A stretch of DNA of 28,795 bases from UBA6165 sp044233745 (GTDB lineage: Bacteria > Bacteroidota > Bacteroidia > Flavobacteriales_D > Crocinitomicaceae). Made by a program: the position numbers and the translations under genes. Below the pieces are notes generated by a model. The model did no database searches and was not told the origin of the DNA. It worked only from the letters and a program-made list of their open reading frames with translations. The DNA lies in NCBI GenBank assembly GCA_044233745.1, contig JBIIJN010000027.1:1-28795 (forward strand), in the 5' to 3' direction. This document shows positions 1-7,480 of the stretch, piece by piece. How positions within the stretch are numbered: the stretch's first letter is position 1; every line of letters begins with the position of its first letter.

Positions 1-783
1 CAGTTGCGCGAAATTATTAAACAAGGATGCGATGTACAACTCCATATTCATCCGCATTGGGAATTGACCGATTATGTAGATGGTAAATGGCAAATACCTC
101 AAGACCGAGGATATCGTTTGGCTGAGTTTTCCAATGAAGATGCGAAGGAAATCTTCGAGAAATACAAAAATCATTTGGACTCCGTTCTTGGCAGGAAAAC
201 CATCGCCTATCGTGCGGGTGGTTGGTGCATTCAGCCTTTCAGTCAAATTCAGGATATTTTTGAAAGTACGGGTTTGATTTACGATTCATCTGTTGTTCCG
301 GGAATGCGTTTTCAGGCGGGTGTTTATGATGTGGATTTCACACAAGCCCCCAAGAATAAAGATATTTGGTCGTTTAATTCTGACCCTTGCACAATCGAAG
401 AAAATGGAAAATTTATTGAACTGCCCATTTCATCGGTGCGCTACAATCCCTTGTTTTATTGGGAATTGTATTTGCGGGGAAAATTCAATAAATCTCGACA
501 TCAATTTGTAGGCGATGGCACTTTTATTCCTCAACCTGGCCGCAAATGGGAAACGCTTACCAAAAGTCAATGGAATCACGCATCTTGTGATGGATTCTAT
601 GCTTCTAGAATGACAAAAATTACACGCGAATTTCAAAACTGCGGTCGTGAACATTTGGTTTTTATCGGTCACCCAAAAGGCATGACGGAATTTTCCTTCG
701 AAGCCTTGGAAAAGTATTTACAAAAAATTCAGAATAAGCTCAATTTTCAAACGTTTACCAAGTTCCATGCTGCGCTTCGTTGA
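1..783 (+). CDS. Polysaccharide deacetylase-like protein, 5'-truncated by window edge
   Basis: The reading frame is open back to base 1, so the N-terminus lies outside the window; a TTG at 4 is probably not the true start. About 260 C-terminal residues are visible. The early HIHPHW stretch resembles the metal-binding HxxxH-type segment of NodB-fold carbohydrate esterases, YRAGGW resembles the following conserved arginine/glycine/tryptophan motif, and GHPKGM near the end could supply the C-terminal histidine. Proteins of this fold remove acetyl groups from N-acetylated sugars using a divalent metal. No substrate can be named. The end overlaps the next gene by 17 nt, which suggests translational coupling with the FemAB-like gene. 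The family call is fairly secure; activity is inferred. Confidence 0.75.
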   Translation, partial: QLREIIKQGCDVQLHIHPHWELTDYVDGKWQIPQDRGYRLAEFSNEDAKEIFEKYKNHLDSVLGRKTIAYRAGGWCIQPFSQIQDIFESTGLIYDSSVVPGMRFQAGVYDVDFTQAPKNKDIWSFNSDPCTIEENGKFIELPISSVRYNPLFYWELYLRGKFNKSRHQFVGDGTFIPQPGRKWETLTKSQWNHASCDGFYASRMTKITREFQNCGREHLVFIGHPKGMTEFSFEALEKYLQKIQNKLNFQTFTKFHAALR

Positions 784-1657
784 ATCTAAACATATCGATC
801 TTGTAAAATGGAACAAGCTTATCTCTTTGAGTGATGGGCAGGTTTTTTCCAATCTGGCCTATTTTGAACCCATGGCTGAACATTGGGGCGCAGTCATTTC
901 AGGCGATTATCAAGCTGTTTTAATTGTGCCCTTCAAAAAGAAGTTGATTTGGTCTTGGGTTTATACGCCTAAATTTTACCGCGCATCGTATTGGATGGGG
1001 CAATGGAACGAGGAACAACAAAAGGATGCACTGGAATTACTCCAAAAAACTTTCTCTTTTGGTGAATTGAATTTGGAGAACATGTCGTCTTTGAACAATG
1101 AATTGTATCACCAAGTTGTTCATCCTCAGCGTTTTGATGAACATCAATACAACACTTTAACCAAGCGGATGATAAAAAAGGCAGAAGCTTCTGGAGTGCA
1201 TTTTACAAATGATTATCAAGAAGAACATTTTCTATCCTTTTTACAAAAAGAACTTGGTCCCAAAATAGATGATTTTCAAGGGGATAGCATTCATGTGTTT
1301 AGAGATTTGTTGAGGTCATTGGAACAAGCTGGACTCTTTCATTTCGAAGGTGCAGTGATCGGAGGACAATTGGTTGGCGGTTTGATAACAGTCGAAATTG
1401 CTGGCTATCATTTGTATTTAAAAGGTACGGCCAATTTGGAAGCCAAGAAATCTGGGGTCTATTATTTACTGATGCATCGCGCCATTCAACGCGCCGTGAA
1501 GCAAAACTGTATTTTTGACTTTGGTGGTTCGCGCATCGATGGTGTAGCCCAATTTAATCGTAATTTTGGCGCAGAAGATGTGTTTTATGCCAATCATTCT
1601 TGGGGAAAGAGGCCTGTGATGTTTGGGCTGATTAAAAAAATACTGAAGAAATCATGA
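767..1657 (+). CDS. FemAB/GNAT-like acyltransferase
   Basis: The 296-residue soluble protein begins at an ATG inside the upstream deacetylase gene. The C-terminal half has the layout of the FemAB/BioF2-type acyltransferase fold: a segment around residues 220-245 (LYLKGTANLEAKKSG) followed by FDFGGSRIDGVAQFNRNFG, which resembles the conserved end of FemAB-like domains. Family members transfer aminoacyl or acyl groups to cell-wall or lipid acceptors. Sitting between a polysaccharide deacetylase and a short-chain reductase, it may acylate an amino group exposed by deacetylation, but that is inference. The gene overlaps its downstream neighbour by 4 nt (ATGA), so the three genes very probably form one operon. 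Confidence 0.7.
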   Translation: MLRFVESKHIDLVKWNKLISLSDGQVFSNLAYFEPMAEHWGAVISGDYQAVLIVPFKKKLIWSWVYTPKFYRASYWMGQWNEEQQKDALELLQKTFSFGELNLENMSSLNNELYHQVVHPQRFDEHQYNTLTKRMIKKAEASGVHFTNDYQEEHFLSFLQKELGPKIDDFQGDSIHVFRDLLRSLEQAGLFHFEGAVIGGQLVGGLITVEIAGYHLYLKGTANLEAKKSGVYYLLMHRAIQRAVKQNCIFDFGGSRIDGVAQFNRNFGAEDVFYANHSWGKRPVMFGLIKKILKKS

Positions 1658-2367
1658 ATCAAAATAAAGTAATACTGCTCACAGGAGCATCTGGTGGATT
1701 GGGTACAGCGATGTCGGAGCATTTGCATCAATCAGGCTACTCGTTGGCGCTGCATTTTCATGAAAACGCTCCAGGTTTGGAAGAAAGTGAGCGTGTTCAA
1801 CATTTTCAAGCTGATTTGCGCAATGTTGACGAAATCGAAGCCATGGTAGAAGCCATTCGTGGTGTTTTTGGTAGATTAGACATCGTCATCAACAACGCTG
1901 GAATTTCCAGAAATGGTATGTCGTGGAAACTCGATTTTGAAGATTGGGAAGATTCCATCGCTGTGAATTTGACAGCACCGTTCTACGTGAGTAAATTTGC
2001 GATTCCCTTCATGCGAGAAAATAACTGGGGCAGAATCATCAACATCAGTTCTGTGGTTGGACAAACAGGGTTCATCGGCACTTCGGCGTATGCAGCCAGC
2101 AAAGCCGGACTTTTCGGACTCACACGAACTTTATCCAAAGAATTGGCGGCGTTTAACATCACTGTGAATAATTTTGCACTCGGTTATTTCGATCAAGGCA
2201 TGATAAATGATGTTCCCGACGAACTTCAAAAAGACTTGATTCAGCAAATTCCAATGAACCGTTTGGGTGATGTGCAATCTATTTTTGCTGCATTGGATTT
2301 TGTGCTGAACGAAAATTCAGGCTATTTCACCGGGCAGAGCTTGAATATTAATGGGGGAATGGTCTGA
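1654..2367 (+). CDS. FabG-like short-chain dehydrogenase/reductase
   Basis: This is a 237-residue classical SDR with all key motifs: the nucleotide-binding TGASGGLG at residues 10-17, NNAG at 80-83, the catalytic serine in NISS (132/133) and YAASK with Tyr146 and Lys150. The C-terminal NINGGMV ending matches beta-ketoacyl-ACP reductases. Such enzymes reduce 3-oxoacyl thioesters with NADPH. A dedicated fatty-acid role is not certain because the gene is the last of a three-gene overlapping set with a deacetylase and an acyltransferase, so it may act on an acyl precursor for a surface glycan or lipid. Its ATG overlaps the preceding stop (ATGA). The usual PG before the substrate lid is LGYFDQGM here, a small departure from FabG. 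Confidence 0.85.
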   Translation: MNQNKVILLTGASGGLGTAMSEHLHQSGYSLALHFHENAPGLEESERVQHFQADLRNVDEIEAMVEAIRGVFGRLDIVINNAGISRNGMSWKLDFEDWEDSIAVNLTAPFYVSKFAIPFMRENNWGRIINISSVVGQTGFIGTSAYAASKAGLFGLTRTLSKELAAFNITVNNFALGYFDQGMINDVPDELQKDLIQQIPMNRLGDVQSIFAALDFVLNENSGYFTGQSLNINGGMV

Positions 2368-2433
2368 GGGCGCTGATAGAACAGTGTCGTGTGAATTTGT
2401 TCTGCTTTCACATTTTCATAACGAAGGAAGATT

Positions 2434-2508
2434 CCCTAGCCCTGATAGCAGCGATAGCTTCCGCTTTTTGAGCGGAACTAAAGCGAATAGCAGGAAATAG
2501 CTTCAAAA
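2434..2508 (+). repeat. Dispersed structured element, copy 1
   Basis: It begins CCCTAGCCCTGAT and carries a strong hairpin, TTCCGCT-(TTTTG)-AGCGGAA, at about 2459-2477, flanked by an outer CCTG/CAGG pairing. A second copy lies at 24692-24768; over the 61-62 nt from CCCTAG to GCAGG the two differ by 7 substitutions and one 1-nt indel. This copy fills the gap between the convergent SDR and channel genes and ends against the channel's stop codon. Similar AGCCC-GAT...GCGGAAAGC-GG elements recur in flavobacterial genomes as I recall them; comparison with the Rfam Flavo-1 family would be apt, but I cannot confirm identity. It could also act as a transcription terminator. Confidence 0.7.
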
Positions 2509-2509
2509 A

Positions 2510-3385
2510 CTAAGAATTCAACTTATTGCCACATTTCTTACAAAACAAAGCATCTTCATCATGCGCAGTACTGTCACATTTTGCGCAATGAATTTCTTTA
2601 GTGGTTGGGTTTTGCGATATGTTAGATTTTACTATTTCACTGGTCACAATACCCGTGGGCACAGCGATGATGGCGTAACCTGAAATCATCAACAAAGCTG
2701 AAAGTAGTTGGCCAATTGACGTGATGGGCACAATATCCCCAAAGCCGACCGTCGTGATGGTTACAATGGCCCAATAAATCGATTTGGGGATGCTGGTGAA
2801 TTGAGAATTGGGGTTCACACTTTCTACAAAATATACCAAGCCGCCTACGAAAATGACCAAAGTGAATATGCCGGTCAGAAAAACAACGATTTTGTGGCGA
2901 CTGGCATACAGCGCAGACATGATAACATTACCGGAATCCACGAAATTACCCAGTTTTAGGATGTTGTATATGCGGATAAAACGTAAAATTCGAATCACAT
3001 TTAAGCCCGGGCCTATGGTTAAGAATAAAGTGAGATAGGTTGGGATGATGGCCAAAAAATCTATAATACCGAAAAATGAAAACACATACTTTCGGGGTTT
3101 GCCTACACAGTAAACTCGGAGGATGTATTCAATTGTAAAAAGCCCCGTAAAAATCCATTCCAAGATGCGCAAAATTTGACCATATTCAGCGTAAATGGAT
3201 TTTACACTCTCCAACATAATAACAAGCACACTCAGAATTATAGCAATGAGCAAGAAAATGTCGAAAAGTCTTCCCGGCACACTATCTGCCTGAAAAATAA
3301 CTCGATAAAGTCTTCTCTGGAGAGGACTTAGTTCTCGAGTATCCACCGATGATGGCTGAAATACGTTGACTTTGGGTTTTATCAT
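2510..3385 (-). CDS. Six-helix voltage-gated K+ channel with C-terminal zinc ribbon
   Basis: The 291-residue membrane protein has the voltage-gated channel plan: S1 around residues 41-60, S2 75-93, S3 105-121, an S4 with regularly spaced arginines (R132, R135, R138), S5 165-186, the selectivity filter TVGFGD at 212-217 and S6 225-248. The filter identifies a potassium pore. After S6 a short linker leads to a four-cysteine zinc ribbon (C267, C270, C282, C285), an unusual cytoplasmic tail where one would expect an RCK or cyclic-nucleotide domain. Its ATG overlaps the thiolase stop by 4 nt, so the two are co-transcribed, with no obvious functional link. The gene ends directly against a dispersed structured element. 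Confidence 0.9.
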   Translation of the reverse strand: MIKPKVNVFQPSSVDTRELSPLQRRLYRVIFQADSVPGRLFDIFLLIAIILSVLVIMLESVKSIYAEYGQILRILEWIFTGLFTIEYILRVYCVGKPRKYVFSFFGIIDFLAIIPTYLTLFLTIGPGLNVIRILRFIRIYNILKLGNFVDSGNVIMSALYASRHKIVVFLTGIFTLVIFVGGLVYFVESVNPNSQFTSIPKSIYWAIVTITTVGFGDIVPITSIGQLLSALLMISGYAIIAVPTGIVTSEIVKSNISQNPTTKEIHCAKCDSTAHDEDALFCKKCGNKLNS

Positions 3386-4590
3386 ACGCGTTCAATAATT
3401 GCGGCATATCCTTGTCCGACGCCAATACACATCGTAACCAAGGCATAGCGTTTATTCGATCTATGCAATTCTCTTACCGCAGCCATGGTGATTCTCGCTC
3501 CCGACATGCCCAGTGGGTGACCAATAGCAATCGCGCCACCGTTTGGATTGATGCGCGGGTCTTTGTCGTCTAGTTGTAATGCTCTTGTACAAGCCAATGC
3601 CTGCGCTGCAAAGGCTTCGTTGATTTCTATGACATCGATATCGTTTAGGGTTAAACCAGCGCGTTGTAAAGCTTTCTGCGTGGCGTAAACGGGTCCGATG
3701 CCCATGATTCGAGGTTCAACGCCAGCCACTGCGGCGCTCACAACACGAGCCATTGGCGTTAAGTTTTGATCTTTTAAACCTTGTTCAGATGCCATTAGAA
3801 TTGCAGCGGCGCCATCATTCAAACCAGAGGCATTTCCTGCGGTTACACTGCCGTCTTTTCGAAACGCAGGACGCAGTTTGCCCAAAGTTTCCATGCTTGA
3901 ATTGGGCTTGATGAACTCATCTTGATTGAAAACGAGTGCGTCGCCTTTGCGTTGTGGAATGAGAATGTCTACAATTTCCTGCGCCAAAATGCCATTTGCT
4001 TGAGCAGCTGAAGCTTTTTGTTGCGACCAAAGCGAAAATGCATCTTGGTCTTCACGAGATATTTTATACAAATCCACCAAGTTTTCAGCGGTTTCACCCA
4101 TGCCATCGGTGCCATAAATTTCGTGCATTTTCGGGTTGATGAAACGCCATCCAAAGCTCGTATCAAACATTTGTGAATCGCGACCAAAAGCCTGAGATGC
4201 TTTAGAAATCACCCAAGGTCCGCGGGTCATATTTTCTACGCCGCCTGCCAAATAAATATCGCCGGCATTGTCTTTAATGGCTCGTGCGGCATTGATTACT
4301 GAAGATAATCCACTGGCGCAAAGTCGATTAACGGTTTCCCCAGCCACCGAAACAGGAAGTCCAGCCAAAAGTCCCGCCATACGCGCCACATTTCGGTTGT
4401 CTTCGCCCGCTTGATTGGCGCAACCCAAAATTACATCTTCAATCACATTTGGGTCGAGTGTTGAATTTCTATCCATCAACGATTTGATGACTGCTGCTGC
4501 CAAATCATCTGTGCGAACGGCCGCCAATCCACCACCAAAATTTCCAACTGCGCTGCGCACGCCATCAACAATATATGCTTCTTTTGCCAT
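3382..4590 (-). CDS. Acetyl-CoA C-acyltransferase (thiolase)
   Basis: This 402-residue thiolase has the complete catalytic set: nucleophilic Cys91 in NRLCASGLSS, His358 in GHPLGMSGAR and Cys388 in CIGVGQGYA, plus the GNASGLNDGAA loop. Thiolases cleave 3-oxoacyl-CoA with CoA to release acetyl-CoA, or run in reverse. The sequence is of the FadA/PcaF/AtoB type, and the exact chain-length preference cannot be read from sequence. No other beta-oxidation gene adjoins it; instead a K+ channel gene overlaps its end. The ATG at 4590 follows a -7-like box on the minus strand at 4614-4621, so this is probably the first gene of a two-gene operon. Confidence 0.93.
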   Translation of the reverse strand: MAKEAYIVDGVRSAVGNFGGGLAAVRTDDLAAAVIKSLMDRNSTLDPNVIEDVILGCANQAGEDNRNVARMAGLLAGLPVSVAGETVNRLCASGLSSVINAARAIKDNAGDIYLAGGVENMTRGPWVISKASQAFGRDSQMFDTSFGWRFINPKMHEIYGTDGMGETAENLVDLYKISREDQDAFSLWSQQKASAAQANGILAQEIVDILIPQRKGDALVFNQDEFIKPNSSMETLGKLRPAFRKDGSVTAGNASGLNDGAAAILMASEQGLKDQNLTPMARVVSAAVAGVEPRIMGIGPVYATQKALQRAGLTLNDIDVIEINEAFAAQALACTRALQLDDKDPRINPNGGAIAIGHPLGMSGARITMAAVRELHRSNKRYALVTMCIGVGQGYAAIIERV

Positions 4591-4613
4591 GTTTAATCTG
4601 CTTTTTGTGATTG

Positions 4614-4621
4614 CGAAGTTA
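4614..4621 (-). promoter_or_regulatory. Candidate -7 box for the thiolase-channel operon
   Basis: On the minus strand the sequence reads TAACTTCG, one base from the Bacteroidota -7 consensus TAnnTTTG. It lies 23 nt from the thiolase ATG. No good -33 TTTG is visible at 19 nt. Confidence 0.4.
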
Positions 4622-4643
4622 GTGATTTGTTGGTTTTATACCG

Positions 4644-4655
4644 TACTTTTGCCCT
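4644..4655 (+). promoter_or_regulatory. -7 box abutting the cvfB start codon
   Basis: TACTTTTG at 4644-4651 is an exact TAnnTTTG match, followed by only four bases (CCCT) before the ATG at 4656. A Bacteroidota transcript begun about 5 nt after this box would start at or next to the A of ATG, giving a leaderless mRNA. The -33 element is poor: the nearest TTTG (4626) is 14 nt away rather than 19. Confidence 0.5.
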
Positions 4656-5501
4656 ATGATTAGCAATGAAATTATTGGCACTCGAGTGCAATTGCCTGTA
4701 CTCCGATTAACTGAACCAGGTGCCTATTTGGATGGCGGCGAATTGGGCGAAATTTTACTCCCCACTCGATATGTAGATGAGCAATTGAAAGAAGGCGACA
4801 ACATAGAGGTTTTTGTGTATTTAGATGCCAAAAATCGTTTGATTGCTACTACGCTCGAACCTAAAATTCAGCGCGATCAATTTGCTTTTTTGCGCTGTAA
4901 AGAGGTGAGTGCTCACGGGGCTTTTATGGATTGGGGAATTGAAGCCAAAGACCTACTTGTGCCATTTAAAGAACAAAAAGCAGACCTAGAAGAAGGTGGA
5001 AATTATTTGATTTATTGTTATTTTGACGACACCACTCAGCGTTTGGTAGGTTCTTCGCGTACCAATAAGTTCTTGGATGTTATTCCGCCAGATTTTGAGC
5101 CCAATCAAGAAGTGGAAATTTTGATTTCGGGCGTTTTAGAAATTGGTTACACCTGCATCATCAATGGCACACACAGCGGTATGATTTACCACAACGAGAT
5201 GTATGAATCGGTGCGCGTTGGACAAACCATGAAAGCTTATATCAAAAAAGTGCGCGAAGACGATAAAATTGATGTTTCTATTCATCCATTGGGGGTAGAG
5301 CGATTCGAATCGAAAACAACAGATATCGTGAGCTTTTTAAAGGAAAATGATGGACAAATGTTTATCACAGACAAAAGCGACCCAGAGTTGATTCGCACTA
5401 CATTTGGCATGAGCAAAAAGGCCTACAAAAAAGCATTGGGAGGCTTATACAGAGACAGGGTGATTGATATTCAACCAGATAAGATTGTTTTATTGCCTTG
5501 A
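4656..5501 (+). CDS. cvfB: CvfB-family S1-domain RNA-binding protein
   Basis: The 281-residue protein matches the CvfB/YitL plan: tandem S1-like OB folds through residue 210 or so, then a C-terminal winged helix. The first S1-like unit includes GAYLDGGELGEILLP and the next VSAHGAFMDWGIEAKDLLVP, both with the glycine/aromatic pattern of S1 strands. The end (FLKENDGQMF...KKAYKKALGGLYRDRVI) is the conserved winged-helix tail of the family. In Staphylococcus CvfB binds RNA and affects virulence regulation; in Bacteroidota its role is not established. The stop TGA overlaps the ATG of the LysE-type gene by one base, so the two are cotranscribed. The start is set by the ATG just after a -7 box. Confidence 0.85.
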   Translation: MISNEIIGTRVQLPVLRLTEPGAYLDGGELGEILLPTRYVDEQLKEGDNIEVFVYLDAKNRLIATTLEPKIQRDQFAFLRCKEVSAHGAFMDWGIEAKDLLVPFKEQKADLEEGGNYLIYCYFDDTTQRLVGSSRTNKFLDVIPPDFEPNQEVEILISGVLEIGYTCIINGTHSGMIYHNEMYESVRVGQTMKAYIKKVREDDKIDVSIHPLGVERFESKTTDIVSFLKENDGQMFITDKSDPELIRTTFGMSKKAYKKALGGLYRDRVIDIQPDKIVLLP

Positions 5502-6121
5502 TGGAATGGTCGGTCATAGTTCAATTTTTGAGCGCATCGATTTTGCTCACACTAAGTCCTGGACCTGATATACTTTTTGTGCTTTCTTCAGCCCTGCGTC
5601 GCGGTTTTGCTGTGGGATTTTTTATCTCCCTCGGACTTTGCAGCGGTTTGGTTGTGCACACCGCCTTGGTTGGCCTAGGAGCTGCAAAAGCCATCGAACA
5701 CAATTTGATGTGGCAGTGGATTTTCAAAATTTTCGGTGCGGTTTATATGCTGTTTTTGGCTTATAAAGTGTTCCGCAGTCCAGCCCAAATCGAATTAAAC
5801 GTCGCTGATAATCAAACTTCTCGATTCCGAAAATTATACGCTCAAGGTTTTCTAATGAATGTTTTGAATCCCAAAGTAAGCTTATTTTTCTTGGCTTTTT
5901 TACCACAATTCATCAATGCCGATGAAGGTGCGTTGTTGAATCAAGCGGTAATTTTGGGACTTCTCTTTTTTATTCAAGCGCTCGTTATTTTTAGTTTGGT
6001 GGCATTTTTTGCGGGTAAACTTGGCGCACCGCTAGCTCAAAACAAGAAACTTCAAGAGGGGTTGAAGTATTTTCAGGTGGTTTTGTTTGTGTTGCTTGCT
6101 TTGGGGATTGTTCTGATGTAA
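5501..6121 (+). CDS. LysE/RhtB-family amino-acid exporter
   Basis: This 206-residue integral membrane protein has about six hydrophobic helices. The N-terminal LTLSPGPDILFVLSSALRRG motif is the signature of the LysE/RhtB export family, which pumps amino acids or their derivatives out of the cytoplasm. The mid-protein GFLMNVLNPKVSLFFLAFLPQF segment is the second conserved motif. The substrate cannot be told from sequence. I chose the ATG at 5501, which forms a TGATG junction with the cvfB stop; a TTG one codon upstream is possible but less likely. A hairpin at 6135-6173 just downstream fits terminator rules on the opposite strand better than on this one. Confidence 0.9.
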   Translation: MEWSVIVQFLSASILLTLSPGPDILFVLSSALRRGFAVGFFISLGLCSGLVVHTALVGLGAAKAIEHNLMWQWIFKIFGAVYMLFLAYKVFRSPAQIELNVADNQTSRFRKLYAQGFLMNVLNPKVSLFFLAFLPQFINADEGALLNQAVILGLLFFIQALVIFSLVAFFAGKLGAPLAQNKKLQEGLKYFQVVLFVLLALGIVLM

Positions 6122-6134
6122 TTAGAGATTCCCC

Positions 6135-6173
6135 AAAACAAAAAGGCCACTCACCAAATGATGAATGACCTTT
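6135..6173 (-). terminator. Rho-independent terminator of the RRM gene
   Basis: On the minus strand a 12-bp stem (AAAGGTCATTCA with TGAGTGGCCTTT) pairs fully with two G-U wobbles and is followed by TTTTTGTTTT. On the plus strand the same two positions become A-C mismatches, so it is better formed for the minus-strand RRM gene. It may still serve the converging LysE-type gene. Confidence 0.75.
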
Positions 6174-6194
6174 CAAAGAGCGAGAATTCAGTAA

Positions 6195-6443
6195 TTATCT
6201 TCTTCTGTCTTCGGCTTCTTTTACGAAAATTGTACGACCACCGAAAGAAGATTCGTTCAATTCGTTGATTGCACGTGCACCATCTTCATGCTGCGCCATT
6301 TCTACGAATCCGAATCCTTTAGAGCGACCTGTTTCGCGGTCTGTAACAACTTTGCATGAAGAAACTTCACCGTATTGTTCAAAAAGTTCTTGAAGTTGGT
6401 GTGATTTCACACCGTAGTCCAAACTGGCTACAAAAATGTTCAT
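6195..6443 (-). CDS. Single-RRM RNA-binding protein
   Basis: The 82-residue protein is essentially one RNA-recognition motif. RNP2 is IFVASL (residues 3-8) and RNP1 is KGFGFVEM (42-49), both with the aromatic residues that stack on RNA bases. The tail is basic (EDRRR). Short RRM proteins like this are common in Bacteroidota and cyanobacteria; some respond to cold, and they are thought to act as RNA chaperones or post-transcriptional regulators. The frame is open upstream to 6536, but ATG 6443 starts exactly at the RRM fold, and a leader of about 110 nt precedes it. The gene stands alone, with its own promoter and terminator. Confidence 0.92.
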   Translation of the reverse strand: MNIFVASLDYGVKSHQLQELFEQYGEVSSCKVVTDRETGRSKGFGFVEMAQHEDGARAINELNESSFGGRTIFVKEAEDRRR

Positions 6444-6555
6444 AATAAAAAAATTAAAAATTAAATAATGCCTGTTACAGCTACAATTAAATCGATATGG
6501 CCCGGCGGCATAGGTCTTAGAGCAAACAATAAGCACTAATTAGCTTCACCAAATC
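6444..6555 (-). promoter_or_regulatory. Long 5' leader of the RRM gene with a small upstream frame
   Basis: If transcription starts just after the -7 box at 6560-6567, the RRM mRNA carries a leader of about 110 nt. It contains a 16-codon upstream frame (6461-6511, MPPGHIDLIVAVTGII, stop TAA) and ends in an A/U-rich stretch with no obvious Shine-Dalgarno. Leaders this long are unusual here, where most genes have short or absent leaders. Self-regulation or temperature sensing is possible but unproven. Confidence 0.4.
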
Positions 6556-6559
6556 GGGG

Positions 6560-6588
6560 CAAATGTAGTCTTTATTTTGAACTGACAA
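6560..6588 (-). promoter_or_regulatory. Bacteroidota-type promoter of the RRM gene
   Basis: The minus strand reads TTG (6586-6588), then 18 nt, then TACATTTG (6560-6567). The -7 box is an exact TAnnTTTG match and the spacing is one short of the usual 19. Confidence 0.6.
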
Positions 6589-6685
6589 TTATTTACATGT
6601 TTTTTTAACGCATCGCTAACATCTTGTTTTTCAGCGAAAAGATTAAAACCGCCATGTTTTTCATCAGAAATGAGGCAACGTGGGT

Positions 6686-7459
6686 TTAAATCAAGCCGCT
6701 GCCCAATGCCACAGAAATCAAAATTAACATCACTGCCACAATGATTCGAAGGGATTGAATGGTTATTTTTTTCAGTAATTTGTTTCCAAAGAAGGAACCC
6801 AAAATACCAGCTGCGGTTGCCAAGAGGACCAAGCCAATGTTATCAATCAAATTGTTTTTCGTGAATTGTGTAGCATAAACACCTAATCGTGTAAAGTCCA
6901 CAAAGGTAGATACCACAACAGCAGTTCCTATAAACGCTTCTTTGGATAAGCCAGCTTTAATTAAGAATGCACTTCGCAGCGCACCTTGGTTTCCCGATAA
7001 TCCACCGAAAAATCCGCTGAGCACTCCGCCCACGGGAAGCCATTTTTTGCCAAATTGCATTTTCTGAAAAATTGGGAGCAAGTCCATCAATGCAAAAATG
7101 ATGAGCAGTATGGAAATCATGAATTTAACGGGATATACGTCGAAGTTCTTGTCGGAAATAGAGTAACTGAAAAGTGGATCCGCATCTGGGATTTGTAAAA
7201 GTACATATGAACCCACAAATGCTGCAATTACCGCGGGCACACCAAAACGCATGAGGGTTTTTCTATCTGCATTTTTACCCACCAAAATGAGTTTAAATAA
7301 GTTGTTGAAAAAATGCACGACGCCCGTGAGCGCAATGGCCAATTCAACGGGGAAGAAAATCATGAAGACAGGCGTGAGAATGGTGCCCAATCCAAAACCA
7401 GAGAAGAAGGTGAGAATGGCTACTAAAAATGCTACGAGAGGGATAATGATGTATTCCAT
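6686..7459 (-). CDS. TauE/SafE-family anion exporter/permease
   Basis: This 257-residue membrane protein has about eight hydrophobic segments in two related halves. Each half opens with a glycine-rich helix: FSGFGLGTILTP near the N-terminus and GVLSGFFGGLSGNQGALRSAFL in the middle, the repeated signature of the TauE/SafE family. Members move sulfite, sulfoacetate or other organic anions across the inner membrane. No sulfur-metabolism gene adjoins it, so the substrate is open. The frame extends to a TTG at 7483, but that codon lies inside an exact -7 box (7481-7488), so the ATG at 7459 is the start. It is divergently transcribed from elaA. Confidence 0.9.
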   Translation of the reverse strand: MEYIIIPLVAFLVAILTFFSGFGLGTILTPVFMIFFPVELAIALTGVVHFFNNLFKLILVGKNADRKTLMRFGVPAVIAAFVGSYVLLQIPDADPLFSYSISDKNFDVYPVKFMISILLIIFALMDLLPIFQKMQFGKKWLPVGGVLSGFFGGLSGNQGALRSAFLIKAGLSKEAFIGTAVVVSTFVDFTRLGVYATQFTKNNLIDNIGLVLLATAAGILGSFFGNKLLKKITIQSLRIIVAVMLILISVALGSGLI

Positions 7460-7480
7460 GATTTGCGTAAATTTTATCTT

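Noticed and set aside
6444..6536. 31-residue N-terminal extension of the RRM protein
   Set aside because: It covers a leader with no family similarity. The RRM fold begins exactly at ATG 6443.
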